Origin: Kutzneria kofuensis
GTDB taxonomy: Bacteria; Actinomycetota; Actinomycetes; Mycobacteriales; Pseudonocardiaceae
Reading direction: 5' to 3'
Assembly (NCBI RefSeq): GCF_014203355.1
Contig: NZ_JACHIR010000001.1
Coordinates: 8,062,038-8,126,037 of the forward strand
Length of the DNA: 64,000 bases
The notes beneath the pieces were generated by a model. The model saw only the letters and a program-made list of their open reading frames with translations. It did not search any database and was not told the origin of the DNA. Every line of letters starts with the position of its first letter. The first letter of the stretch is position 1. The position numbers were made by a program, and so were the translations under genes. This document shows positions 36,170-45,200 of this stretch, piece by piece.

Positions 36170-37125
36170 TCCACCGTCCGGAGCAGCCGCCGGATCTCGG
36201 GCGACGGCTCGATGCCCAGTTCCGCCTTGAGCAGTTCCCGGTACCGGTGGAACTGGCGTACGGCCTCGGTGTAGTTCCGCTCGAGCAGGTGCACCCGAAT
36301 GACCGCCCGGTGCGCGCTCTCCCGCAGCGGGGCGATGTCCGCGCACACCAGCGCCGTGTCCAGCGCCTCCACGTGCCTTCCGGCGTCGGCCAGCCGTGCG
36401 GAGACGGCCTCCAACGCGTGCAGCCGCAGCTGCCGCAGCCGCTCTCTCGCGGTCACGACCCACTCGTCGTACCAGCCGGTGAGCAGGTCGTCGGCGTGCA
36501 GCAGGCGCAGGATCTGCTCAGGGGTGGGCGGTTTGTTCGGTTCGCCGTAGAGCATGTCCTCGGCGCACCGAACGACGTCGTGCACGTCGACGGTCACGTG
36601 TGGGGCGAGCGCGAGCACGTCTCGGCTCACCCGGACCACACCGAGATTCCGGGCGAGGAGCCGGGACAGCGCCGAGCGCAGGTTCGCCTGCGCCTGTGCG
36701 TCGGAGCGTTCCGGCCACAACGTGCCCGCGAGGTACGAGCGGTTGCGCGAGCCGACCAGCGTGATCAACGCGATCAGCCGCCGGGCGGTCCCGGGCACCT
36801 CGACCTCGACCTGATCTCGCATCAGCCGCCACGAAGGCAGCAAGCACACGCGGAACTCGGGTGCCGGCGGCGACGTGGGCTCACTGTTCTGCGCCTGTGT
36901 GCCGTGGTCCCGGGCTTCCGGCGCGGCCGCGCTCGACTGCCCTTGAGCAGCGGACAGCGGGGATCTACGCACGGACGCCGCTCCTCTCGCGCCCGATCCG
37001 GGCAGCGGCGCGGCCGCGAGGGCACGCGACAGTGCGTTTTCCGGTACCAGGGCGGCCGTGCGGCCCCACCTCACAGCTGATCCGACAGCAGCCCGCCTCG
37101 GCGGACAAATCCGCAAAAATTGCAC
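36085..37125 (-). CDS. SARP/BTAD-family regulator convergent with the PKS operon
   Basis: 346 residues as written, but the first ~85 are low-complexity Ala/Pro/Arg-rich and the true start is probably later (for instance near MRDQVEVEVPGTARRL). The DNA-binding half (GSRNRSYLAGTLWPERSDAQ) and BTAD half (APLRESAHRAVIRVHLLERN) are clear. The C-terminal end (SPEIRRLLRTVDYDRSVVP) is coded antisense to the end of the P450 gene. SARPs activate polyketide clusters, so control of the 28003-36169 operon is likely, though no binding repeats were identified in its promoter. Confidence 0.82.
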   Translation of the reverse strand: MQFLRICPPRRAAVGSAVRWGRTAALVPENALSRALAAAPLPGSGARGAASVRRSPLSAAQGQSSAAAPEARDHGTQAQNSEPTSPPAPEFRVCLLPSWRLMRDQVEVEVPGTARRLIALITLVGSRNRSYLAGTLWPERSDAQAQANLRSALSRLLARNLGVVRVSRDVLALAPHVTVDVHDVVRCAEDMLYGEPNKPPTPEQILRLLHADDLLTGWYDEWVVTARERLRQLRLHALEAVSARLADAGRHVEALDTALVCADIAPLRESAHRAVIRVHLLERNYTEAVRQFHRYRELLKAELGIEPSPEIRRLLRTVDYDRSVVPAVNRTGSSSKPRKGDAAGNR

Positions 37126-37537
37126 GCGCCCTTTCGTGAGATTCGGCTACCCGAACAACCCGCTGTCGACCGTCGAGTCCGCAGGAATCTGCCGCGGTGG
37201 GGGTTTGCCGAGCGCCATGTCGTGGCTCTTGTCGTCCGGGCGTTGGTGAACTCGTAATCATGTGCCGGATCGGGTGAAGCCTAACAAGAAAACCGTGGCG
37301 GGGCGGAGGAGCCAACCGGGCGGCCCCTCCTGACTCTCGGGTCCGGCTCGACGCCGGTGCTTCTACCGTACGCCGACGCCGAGGGCGCCGGCCGGCATCT
37401 CAATGTGGGCGCTACGGGACCGACTGCCTCGTCTGTGGACGCGTTTTCCGGTATGCGCCGCCATTGTTACATCTCTCGGCTGCCGGCCAGTCAGGCGACT
37501 CCTTGCTTGCCGAATCGCACTGCGATAGAGAAAGGCC
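37126..37537. other. Intergenic region between SARP and SOD-like genes
   Basis: About 410 bp without a supported gene. It holds the promoters of the divergent SARP and SOD-like genes. GC is lower than in coding DNA (e.g. around 37090-37140 and 37240-37300). Short frames here have no ribosome sites. I see no clear operator. Confidence 0.5.
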
Positions 37538-38110
37538 ATGGGACGTAAACACCTTGTCATTCTGCTCACGATGACCGCCGCAATGCTGGGGACCGTCGGG
37601 CCGGCGTCGGCCGAGTCCGCGCCGCCGGCCCGCACGGCAGTCACCACGGCCGACTTCGAGCCCTACCGGCCCGACGCCAAAGCCGTGACCTACAACCCCG
37701 ACCTCGTCGCGGTCGGATCAACCGCCACCGTGCGTTCCATGCCCACCCCGGACGGCAAGACGATGGTGCTCCTGTATGTGGAGGGGCTGGTGGCCGACCA
37801 TCAGTACGGCGCGCATGTGCACCAGAAGTCGTGTGGCGCGAAGGCCGAGGATGCCGGGCCGCACTACCAGAACGTGCCGGACCCGGTGCAGCCCTCGGTC
37901 GACCCGGCCTATGCCAACCCGCAGAACGAGATCTGGCTCGACTTCACCACCGACCGGCACGGCAACGCCCTGGTCAACTCGTTCGTGAACTGGCAGTTCA
38001 CCGACCGGCATGCCGGTTCTGTGGTGATTCACGCCGAGCAAACGCACACCGACGCGGGGCACGCCGGCACCGCGGGCGACCGTTTGGCCTGCGTCACCGT
38101 CGATTTCTGA
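37538..38110 (+). CDS. Secreted Cu/Zn superoxide-dismutase-like protein, probably copper-only
   Basis: 190 residues; ATG with GAAAGG 6-7 nt upstream. Signal peptide residues 1-26 (ILLTMTAAMLGTVGPASA). Copper ligands are visible in YGAHVHQKSCG (two His), AGPHYQN (bridging His) and VVIHAEQTHTD (fourth His). The disulfide cysteines are in KSCG and RLACVTV. The two further zinc histidines and the usual zinc-loop layout are missing; in their place is VDPAYANPQNEIWLDF. That pattern is common in actinobacterial SOD-like proteins. Dismutation of extracellular superoxide is expected if copper is bound. Confidence 0.85.
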   Translation: MGRKHLVILLTMTAAMLGTVGPASAESAPPARTAVTTADFEPYRPDAKAVTYNPDLVAVGSTATVRSMPTPDGKTMVLLYVEGLVADHQYGAHVHQKSCGAKAEDAGPHYQNVPDPVQPSVDPAYANPQNEIWLDFTTDRHGNALVNSFVNWQFTDRHAGSVVIHAEQTHTDAGHAGTAGDRLACVTVDF

Positions 38111-38163
38111 ATGGCCCGCGAACGTCGTTGAACGGTCCGTGCTTTACTGAGTGACCAACTGCG

Positions 38164-38199
38164 GGAGGCCCTGCTGTCCGTGTGGACGGCAGGGCCTCT
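38164..38199 (+). terminator. Intrinsic-type terminator after the SOD-like gene
   Basis: AGGCCCTGCTGTCC (38166-38179) pairs with GGACGGCAGGGCCT (38184-38197), with one T-G pair inside and a four-base loop; the stem can be extended by two outer pairs. It starts about 55 nt after the stop codon. Confidence 0.8.
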
Positions 38200-38729
38200 G
38201 ACGTGCTTCGCATCTACATTCCAGTTCCGCCGGTGAGCACTGGTAGGCTGACCAGCCAGAGTTCGACGCATTGTGGCGGGCCTGTCGGCAAAAAGTAGGC
38301 CGGAAATAGGTTGCCCGTGGCCGTCGTCGGTTCCACGGGCGCAATCCTCATCACGGCTGATGGCACGGGGTTGGGCGGAGGGTGGTGCAGGGCAGTGCGA
38401 CGCACTATGTCGCGCGGTAGGTGTGGAATCGCCGCAGAGGCAACCTCGACGATGACGCGGGCTCCGGGCGCTGGACCGGTGCGCGGGAGGGCGACGTCCG
38501 AGGTGCTCGCGCACCCGGGCGCGGCACCCATGCCTCTACGCGACCGAGGCCCAGCGCCCCCGCCATGACCACCAACGGAAAGGTCAATGTCAGCCACATG
38601 CCTGTGGTGTACCCGCGGCGAACGGTGGTTACGCCGATTGCCTCACCCAACCGGGCGAACTGCTGGCACCGGTCGACGTGTCGCGGCACCAGCGCGCACG
38701 GCCGGTCGGCCGCGACACTCCCGAGCCGG
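38200..38729. other. Gene-poor gap between terminator and alpha-galactosidase gene
   Basis: About 530 bp. Several overlapping frames on both strands (for example 38214-38597 minus) have no ribosome site, poor third-position bias and no family signature. The left third has lower GC. It may contain decayed sequence. I see no RNA gene or repeat. Confidence 0.5.
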
Positions 38730-40628
38730 TCAGCGCAGTGACCACCGTTGGTTGGCTCCGGATCCGCAGGTCCACAGCACGATCTTGGTGCGGTTGCCGG
38801 TTCCGTTGTCGTACGCGTCCAGGCACAGGCCGGACACCGCGTTGGTGATCGTGCCGTCGGAGTTGATGTTCCAGCGCTGGTTGGCCCCGCCATGGCAGTC
38901 CCAGACCACGACGGCGGTGCCGTTCGTGGTCCCGCTGTCGTAGGCGTCCAGGCACTTCCCGCCGTTGACGACGAGCTGGCCGCGCGACGACACCCAGGTC
39001 TGGTTGGGACCGCCCGCGCAGTCCCACAGCTGGGCCTGGATGCCGTTGGTGATCCCGTTGTCGTCGACGTCCAGACAACGCCCGGACTGCGCGCCGACGA
39101 CCTCGGCGCCCGCGGTGCCGGGCAGCGGCGACACCGTGATCGCGCTCGGCGCGTTCGTGAACGACACCGTGTTAGTCCCCTTGGCCAGGGACACGATCAC
39201 CGACACCGTGCGCGGCCGCCCGCCCGTCGCCGGGAACGCCACGACGGTCGGCTGCTGGTCGTTGACCTTCAGCGTCGCGGTCTGCGCGGTGGCGGCCGTG
39301 TAGGTCACGTCGGCCACGGCGAGCCCGGTGGCCTCGGCGGTGACTCCGGTGAAATCGCCGTGGTAGGTCGTCGACGCGGTCTCGGTTCCGTCCACGGTGA
39401 TCAGAACGGAGTCACCCGCCGGCACGGTCACGGTGTAATCCGCGGACCGGCTCGTCTCACCGGTCCAGACGTCGCGCACCCGGGCCCGATCGGACGTCAG
39501 GCCGAGATCGGCCCAGCGCACGGTCATCGCCGCCGGCGCGGACGTCCGGTTGAGCAACACGACGGCGCGACGGCCGGAGCCGGAGAGGACCTTGCCGTAC
39601 ACCTGAAGGCCCGCGCTGTCCTCGGAGATCTTCACGCCCTGCAGGCCGCGCGGGTCCTGATCGACCGCGATCACGTCCCGGTCGGTCAGAATCGACCTCG
39701 TGGCCGCGCTCATCGTCGCGAGGTTGTTGCCCGCCAGCAGCGGCGCCCCCGACACCGCCCACAGGCTCATCTCCGTGCGGGCCTGGGCGTCGGTGAGGCC
39801 GGGCATGCCGACGGTGAGCATGTCCGGGTCGTTGACGTAGCCGGTGTGCTGCGACACCGGGTGCTGCGCCTGGTCGAAGTTGGTCAGCACCTGGCCGAGC
39901 GTGGCGTTCTGGCCGTAGAGGATGATGTCGTTGCTGGTGCGCCACAACGCGCCGGCGCCGGGGCCCCAGTTCCACGGGTTCTTCCGGCCCCAGTCGCAGA
40001 TCGACAGCTTCAGTGTCCGCCCGGTCTGCGCGGTGGCCCGGGTGATCGCGTCGCTGATCGCGCGATAGGTCGTCGCCGGGTCGAGCCCCTCGGCGTCGCC
40101 GCCGCACCAGTCGACCTTGACGTAGTCGAAGCCCCACCGCTGGAACTGCAGCATGTCCTGGTCGTAGTGACCCTCACTGCCGCTACCCGGTGCCGCGGGG
40201 CGGCCGGTCGGGTAGTAGTAGCCGCATCCGTCCTTGCCCGCGTCGGTGTAGATCCCGGCCTTGAGTCCCTTGCTGTGCAGGTAGTCCGCGATCGCCTTCA
40301 TCCCGCCGGGCCACTCGGTCTCGTCGACCACGATGTTGCCCTGGGCGTCACGGGTGCCCTGCCACCAACCCTCGTCGATGTTGACGTAGGAGTAGCCCGC
40401 GGCCTTCATCCCGGACGACACCAGCGCGTCCGCCTGGGCTCTGATCGTCGTGTAGTCGATCTTGGCGGCGAAGCTGTTCCACGACGCCCAGCCCATCGGC
40501 GGCGCCGGAGCGGCGACGTCAGCGACCTTCGAGGCGGCCTCGGGAACGGCGTCGGCCGGGCCGGCGATCGGAGTACTCACCGCCGCCAGCAGGAGCACGA
40601 CGACACCGCGCCGGAACATCGATCTCAT
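38730..40628 (-). CDS. Secreted GH27 alpha-galactosidase with C-terminal ricin-type lectin
   Basis: 632 residues. Signal peptide 1-28 (VVVLLLAAVSTPIAGPADA). The GH27 barrel opens with PPMGWASWNSFAAKID. The nucleophile Asp is in FDYVKVDWCGG and the acid/base Asp in YVNDPDMLTVG. A beta-sandwich and a linker domain follow (residues ~330-510), then a ricin B trefoil (residues ~515-632) with three KCLD/QxW-type repeats (LCLDAYDNGTG, NQRWSLR). It releases alpha-linked galactose from oligosaccharides or galactomannan outside the cell. A perfect LacI-type operator lies 13 nt upstream of its start, so it is probably sugar-induced. Confidence 0.95.
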   Translation of the reverse strand: MRSMFRRGVVVLLLAAVSTPIAGPADAVPEAASKVADVAAPAPPMGWASWNSFAAKIDYTTIRAQADALVSSGMKAAGYSYVNIDEGWWQGTRDAQGNIVVDETEWPGGMKAIADYLHSKGLKAGIYTDAGKDGCGYYYPTGRPAAPGSGSEGHYDQDMLQFQRWGFDYVKVDWCGGDAEGLDPATTYRAISDAITRATAQTGRTLKLSICDWGRKNPWNWGPGAGALWRTSNDIILYGQNATLGQVLTNFDQAQHPVSQHTGYVNDPDMLTVGMPGLTDAQARTEMSLWAVSGAPLLAGNNLATMSAATRSILTDRDVIAVDQDPRGLQGVKISEDSAGLQVYGKVLSGSGRRAVVLLNRTSAPAAMTVRWADLGLTSDRARVRDVWTGETSRSADYTVTVPAGDSVLITVDGTETASTTYHGDFTGVTAEATGLAVADVTYTAATAQTATLKVNDQQPTVVAFPATGGRPRTVSVIVSLAKGTNTVSFTNAPSAITVSPLPGTAGAEVVGAQSGRCLDVDDNGITNGIQAQLWDCAGGPNQTWVSSRGQLVVNGGKCLDAYDSGTTNGTAVVVWDCHGGANQRWNINSDGTITNAVSGLCLDAYDNGTGNRTKIVLWTCGSGANQRWSLR

Positions 40629-40641
40629 GTGCGCACCCCGT

Positions 40642-40655
40642 TGTTAGCGCTAACA
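40642..40655 (-). promoter_or_regulatory. LacI-family operator upstream of alpha-galactosidase
   Basis: TGTTAGCGCTAACA is a perfect 14-bp palindrome with the central CG typical of LacI/GalR-family operators, 13 nt before the start codon. The cognate LacI gene is not in the window. Confidence 0.8.
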
Positions 40656-40769
40656 TTCGGTCGGACTGAGTGAGATGTTCAGGGTTGCCGCGAGCCACGT
40701 CAAGAGCGTGAGTCGAATGTTCGGCGTCGGAGCGCCTCGAGGCCGGCCGTGCCGCCCCGAGCTCGCGAC

Positions 40770-40982
40770 TCAGAGCTCGATGGGCCGGTACGCCAGCGCC
40801 TTGTCCACGATCTCCTCGGGGGAGAGCTCCTCGTCGGAGTAGAAGATCAGGTCGCTGATCGCCGGGTGCGGCACGGACTCGTCGAGCCGCTCGATCCACT
40901 CGCCGGCCTGCTCGTCGTCCCCCTCGCCGCGCTGGAGGCGGTCGACCAGCGCGATCATCTCGTCTCGGGTCAGGCGTTCCAT
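40770..40982 (-). CDS. Im9/colicin-E-type immunity protein
   Basis: 70 residues, highly acidic. HPAISDLIFYSDEELSPEEI matches the hallmark HPxxSDLIxYP region of colicin E immunity proteins (Im2, Im9), which use this helix and loop to bind the DNase. The preceding MERLTRDEMIALVDRLQRG fits helix I. The start codon lies 13 nt after the Rhs stop, so both are co-transcribed. It should neutralise the HNH DNase end of the Rhs protein by binding beside, not in, the active site. Im proteins are usually ~86 residues; this one is shorter at the C-terminus. Confidence 0.88.
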   Translation of the reverse strand: MERLTRDEMIALVDRLQRGEGDDEQAGEWIERLDESVPHPAISDLIFYSDEELSPEEIVDKALAYRPIEL

Positions 40983-40995
40983 GACGTTCCCTGGG

Positions 40996-43900
40996 TCATC
41001 CGTAGTGGTAGCCGCGGTCGAGGACGTCGCGGTGGTACTGCGGCGTCACGACGACGATGTTGCGCATGTCGTACACGGCGCCGCCGTGCTGGATGGGTGT
41101 CACGTGGTGCAGCGCGTAGCTCTTGACCTTACCGACGTGCTGGCTGGAATGCGCGATCGGCGCGTTCTCGTTCTGCATCCGGCGCACGTTGCTCGGGCTG
41201 AACTGGGAGGCCAGGTGCGGGTCGTTGCCGACGGCCTTCCAGAACGCCTTGCGGAAGTCGTCGAAGGAGTTGAACTGCTGGCCCTCCAGCTGCCGGGCGA
41301 TCTGGCCGGGGATGCGGCCGGCGTTGCCGTGCGAGCCGCGCAGCCACTTGCCGTTGACGTCCTTGAGGTGGTGGCCGCCGGCGGCGGTGCCCGGCAGGTT
41401 GCGCGGATCGTCGCAGCCGGCCAGGCCGAGCGGGTCCAGCCACCCGACGGGATTGGGCACGTAGGCGTTCGGGTTGGCGCCGGCGTCCAGCCCGAGCGGG
41501 TCGGGCGCGAGATAGGCGGCGGCCTCGGGGTCGTAGTAGCGGAACAGGTTGTAGTTGTGGCCGGTCTCGGGATCGAAGTACTGGCCGGGAAAGCGCAGCG
41601 GACACCAGCTCTGCTGCACCACGGGCGCGAGTTGGCCGCCCCACAGGGTGGTCTGCTGCCGCCACGCGACCGTGCCGGCCGTGTCGACCAGCTCGTTCGG
41701 GGTGCCGATCAGGTCCGTGACGATGGCGTGGAACTGGCTGTCGATCCACTCCTGGGGTGCCCGGACCCGTTCGGTCTGGGCCAGCGGCGTGAACCCGCCG
41801 GGCTGGTAGTCCCAGGTCAGGGCCTGCCCACCGGAGTGGACCTGCTCGACGAGGGTGACGCCGTCCCAGGTGAAGGTCGTCTGTTCGACGACCCGGTCAC
41901 CGTCCATGCGCAGCTTGGCGATGCGCCGGCCGAGCGGGTCGTAGCGGTAGCGCCAGGTGACGCCGTCGGGCGTGGTGACCGCGACGAGCCGGTCGTCGGC
42001 GTTCCAGGCGTAGCGCCACGTTCGGGTCTGCCCGGACAGTGTGCGGGTGTGCCGGGCGATCACGCGGCCCTGGCCGTCGTGCTCGTAGCGGCTCGCGCCG
42101 GCCGCGCGGGGCAGAGTGCCGGCGTGGGCACGGTCGGAGCCGGCGAGGACTCCGTTCGGGCCGTAGCCGTACTGCTCACGGTGCTGTGGCGTGATCACCG
42201 TGGTGACCCGGCCGACCGCGTCGAGCTCGAACTCCCGGATCCCGGCGAGTTGGTCGACGATCGTCGTCACCGCGGCGTCCCCGCGGTAGCGGTAGGCGCG
42301 GCGCTGGACCAGCCGCTGCTGCCCCGCCGGCCCGGGCGCGGTCACGGCCTGGGTGTGCAGGCGCTGGTTGGCGTCCCAGGTCTGGGTGAGGGTGACCGCG
42401 CCGATCCGGCGGGAGATCTCATTGCCGGCGGCGTCGTAGCCGAAGCTGATCGTCCGGCCGCCCGCGGTCAGCTGGCTGGCCAGGCCGGTGGGGCCGTAGC
42501 TCCAGCGGGAGAGCGCACCGGTCGGGGTGGTGCGGCTGATCTTGCGGCCGAGCGCGTCGTAGGCGCTGGCCAGCACGCGGCCGTCGCACGCCTCGGCGAC
42601 GACCTGTCCCAGCACGTCCCGGGTGATGGTCAGCTCGCTGTCCTGGTTGGTGGCGCGGACCAGCCGGTCGGCCGGGTCGTACTCGAAGGTGGTGACGGCG
42701 TCGGCGGACTCCCGGCGCAGGAGCCGGCCCAGCGTGTCGTAGCTGAACGTCGTGGTCTGGCCGGCGCCGTTGACGCGGGTGACGGCCTGTCCGCAGGCGT
42801 CGCGGGTGTAGGTCAGGCGGCGGCCGTTGACGTCGGTCTCGCCGACCAGATTGCCGGCGGCGTCGTAGTCGTAGCGCCAGACGAGGCCCGCCGGGTCGGT
42901 CGTCGTCGTGAGCCGCAGCTCGGTGTCGTAGCGGTACTCGGTGCGGGCGCCGGTCGGCTCGATCCGGGCCAGCGGCAGGTCGAACGCGCCGTACTCGGTG
43001 CGGAAGACCTGGCCGAACCCGTTGGTGTAGGAGGTTTCGTTGCCCTCGCCGTCGTAGGTCCAGCGCTCGGTGGTGCCGTCGGGCAGGACCCGCTCGGTCG
43101 GGCGCCCGTCGACCGTCCACGCCAGGCGGGTGACACCGCCCAGGGCATCGGTGACGGCGACGACCTGGCCGAACGCGTTGCGCTCGTAGCGGGTCACCGC
43201 GCCCAGCGGGTCCGTCACCGTGATCGTCTGGCCGGCGGCGTCGCACTCGAACCGGGTCGTCGCGCCGGTCGGGTCGGTCACCGCCGCGATGTGCCCGCGC
43301 TCGTCGTAGTCCAGGCGGGTCGTCGCCCCGGTGGGGTCGGTGGCGGCGATCGTGTTGCCGTTGCCGTCGAAAGTGCGGCGCCACTGTGAGCCGTCCGGCT
43401 CGACCACGACGTCCGGCCGGCGATGTTCCCCGTACACGGCAACGGTTTGCGTGCCGTCCGGGCGGGTCAGCCGGTGCAGGAAACCGTTGTCGGTGTACTC
43501 GTAGCGGGTCGTGCGGCCCAGCGCGTCGGTGCGGGCGAGCAGCCGGTCGTGCCGATCCCATTCGGAGACGGTCTCGCCGCCCAGCGGGTCGACGACCTTG
43601 ACCAGCTGGAGTGCGTCGTTGAAGTGGTACGTGGTGGCCTCGCCCAGCGAGTTGGTCATCGTGGTGACCAGATCGCCGTACTCGAAGACGGCGTTGAGCA
43701 GGCCGTCGTCGCCCTCCCCGGCGACGCAGCGGCCGGCGCTGTCGTAGCGGTAGCGGTAGGAGCGGCCGTTGCGGTCGGTCCAGCGGATCAACCGGCCGTC
43801 GGCGTCGTAGGCGAAGCGGTAGGCGCGCCCCTCCGGATCAGCCACCTCCACCAGGTTCTGGTGTTCGTCGTAGCCGTACCGGGCGACCGGTTCGCCGGCC

Positions 43901-44892
43901 ACCGACAGTCCGGTGACCAGGCCGTCCGCGGTGTCGATGTCGACGACGTAGCCGCCGGAATGCCGCAGCCGCACCAGGTTCCCGTCGCCGTCGCGGTCGA
44001 ACTCGACGCGGTGGCCGATGTGGTCGGCGATCGTGGTCAGCTCGCCGTTCTCGGCGAAGGCCAGGTGCAGGCCGGAGTCGATGTCGTCGAGCACGTGGCC
44101 TGTGGCGGTCCGGTGTAGCGGCCAGCGTGGGCCTTCGGCCGGTAGGACCGGCTCGTCAGCCGGGGCCGGGTAGGTCAGCAGCAGGCCGTCCTCGCCGACG
44201 AACACCACGCCCTCGGCGTCGATCTCCAGGCGTTGGTCGAGCGTGGACGCCCAGGATGCGCCGAACAGCCGACCCGTGCGGTAGGACGACTGGTGGGTGC
44301 GCGACAGCAACAGCGCCAACACACCCGGCAGCGCCAGGTCGAGCTGGGTCATGAGCACGTCGCCGGTGGCGAGGTCGACCGGGTCGCCGCCGACGCACTT
44401 CTTGCGCTTGGGGATCGCCCCCGGCCGGGTTTTGCCGTCCAGCTGGTTGCGAGCCGATCGGCGTGAGCCACCGCCGAGCCGTCCGGGCCGGCGTCCGCCG
44501 CCGCCCTTCGACCCGCCGACCCGCCCCGGATGACGTCCGCCGCCGCCCTTCGGGCCGAGGTTTCCCCTGGTGTCCGGGTGATGCCGCTTGAGCAGGCTGG
44601 CGCCGTGGCTGTCCGCCTCCTCGTAGAGGTCGCCGGTGGCGTGCAGGCGCTTGCCGGCGCCCTGGACCACCCGGCCGCCCTCGCTGAACACCTTGCCGGT
44701 GACCTGGATGCCCCGTCCCATGGCCTTGGCCACCACCGCGCCGATGCCTGAGCGGTCGCCGCTGGCGTGCGAGACCAGGTTCTGGCCGGCGGTTTCCAGC
44801 TTCTGGCCGCCGTCGGCGAGCTTGCCGCCGAAGTCGCTGAGCTTGCCGCCGGACCTACGCAGGTGGTCGGGATGCGCATTGATCTTGGTCAT
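40996..44892 (-). CDS. Rhs/YD-repeat polymorphic toxin with colicin-E9-like HNH DNase C-terminus
   Basis: 1298 residues from ATG 44892. Residues 1-100 form an amphipathic helical region, WXG/LXG-like (SGGKLSDFGGKLADGGQKLE), then a Gly/Arg/Lys-rich linker and GDPVDLATGDVLMTQLDLAL, the Rhs N-domain opening. Dozens of YD repeats (e.g. RYDSAGRC) form the shell, closed by YLAPDPLGLDAGANPNAY. The last ~130 residues are the toxin: FNSFDDFRKAFWKAVGNDP and LHHVTPIQHGGAVYDMRNI parallel the colicin E9 DNase. His1262, His1263 and His1287 are present. The position of E9's last metal ligand His appears to be Leu1291. Probably exported by a type VII-like or cell-surface route against competitors. Confidence 0.92.
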   Translation of the reverse strand: MTKINAHPDHLRRSGGKLSDFGGKLADGGQKLETAGQNLVSHASGDRSGIGAVVAKAMGRGIQVTGKVFSEGGRVVQGAGKRLHATGDLYEEADSHGASLLKRHHPDTRGNLGPKGGGGRHPGRVGGSKGGGGRRPGRLGGGSRRSARNQLDGKTRPGAIPKRKKCVGGDPVDLATGDVLMTQLDLALPGVLALLLSRTHQSSYRTGRLFGASWASTLDQRLEIDAEGVVFVGEDGLLLTYPAPADEPVLPAEGPRWPLHRTATGHVLDDIDSGLHLAFAENGELTTIADHIGHRVEFDRDGDGNLVRLRHSGGYVVDIDTADGLVTGLSVAGEPVARYGYDEHQNLVEVADPEGRAYRFAYDADGRLIRWTDRNGRSYRYRYDSAGRCVAGEGDDGLLNAVFEYGDLVTTMTNSLGEATTYHFNDALQLVKVVDPLGGETVSEWDRHDRLLARTDALGRTTRYEYTDNGFLHRLTRPDGTQTVAVYGEHRRPDVVVEPDGSQWRRTFDGNGNTIAATDPTGATTRLDYDERGHIAAVTDPTGATTRFECDAAGQTITVTDPLGAVTRYERNAFGQVVAVTDALGGVTRLAWTVDGRPTERVLPDGTTERWTYDGEGNETSYTNGFGQVFRTEYGAFDLPLARIEPTGARTEYRYDTELRLTTTTDPAGLVWRYDYDAAGNLVGETDVNGRRLTYTRDACGQAVTRVNGAGQTTTFSYDTLGRLLRRESADAVTTFEYDPADRLVRATNQDSELTITRDVLGQVVAEACDGRVLASAYDALGRKISRTTPTGALSRWSYGPTGLASQLTAGGRTISFGYDAAGNEISRRIGAVTLTQTWDANQRLHTQAVTAPGPAGQQRLVQRRAYRYRGDAAVTTIVDQLAGIREFELDAVGRVTTVITPQHREQYGYGPNGVLAGSDRAHAGTLPRAAGASRYEHDGQGRVIARHTRTLSGQTRTWRYAWNADDRLVAVTTPDGVTWRYRYDPLGRRIAKLRMDGDRVVEQTTFTWDGVTLVEQVHSGGQALTWDYQPGGFTPLAQTERVRAPQEWIDSQFHAIVTDLIGTPNELVDTAGTVAWRQQTTLWGGQLAPVVQQSWCPLRFPGQYFDPETGHNYNLFRYYDPEAAAYLAPDPLGLDAGANPNAYVPNPVGWLDPLGLAGCDDPRNLPGTAAGGHHLKDVNGKWLRGSHGNAGRIPGQIARQLEGQQFNSFDDFRKAFWKAVGNDPHLASQFSPSNVRRMQNENAPIAHSSQHVGKVKSYALHHVTPIQHGGAVYDMRNIVVVTPQYHRDVLDRGYHYG

Positions 44893-44947
44893 GAGCGCTT
44901 CCCCCTGGTTCCGGCCCGGCCCTGCCCCGAGTAGTTTGCCCGACGCA

Positions 44948-45139
44948 ATGCCCGGGCTCGACGCGTTCGACGAAATGCGGGAAGGCGATGCGGCCCGCGG
45001 CCCGCGCGACCAGATGGTGGTCACCTACCACGCCGAGCCGGGCTCCGAGTCCGCGACGACACCGACGAACCTGACCGTGTCAGGCCACGAATCCGTGCCG
45101 CCGGGGGAGAACCACCTCGCGAGTCTCATCGACCCGTAG
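44948..45139 (+). CDS. Possible 63-residue hypothetical protein
   Basis: ATG frame divergent from the Rhs gene with G/C at most third positions (MPGLDAFDEMREGD start, PGENHLASLIDP end). No ribosome site is obvious and no family is recognised. It might be a small gene or the 3' remnant of one. The rest of the 308-bp gap between 44893 and 45200 shows nothing. Confidence 0.3.
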   Translation: MPGLDAFDEMREGDAARGPRDQMVVTYHAEPGSESATTPTNLTVSGHESVPPGENHLASLIDP

Positions 45140-45200
45140 CGGGCGCGCCCGTCCCGCAACCTCGCGGCCCGTGCTCAAGCCCGTCCGCGAGCCACCACGT

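Noticed and set aside
38214-38597. 127-codon minus-strand frame in the gap
   Set aside because: Weak codon bias and no start context; overlapping frames on both strands are equally long.
40981-43389. 802-codon plus-strand frame opposite the Rhs gene
   Set aside because: Antisense shadow of the YD repeats.
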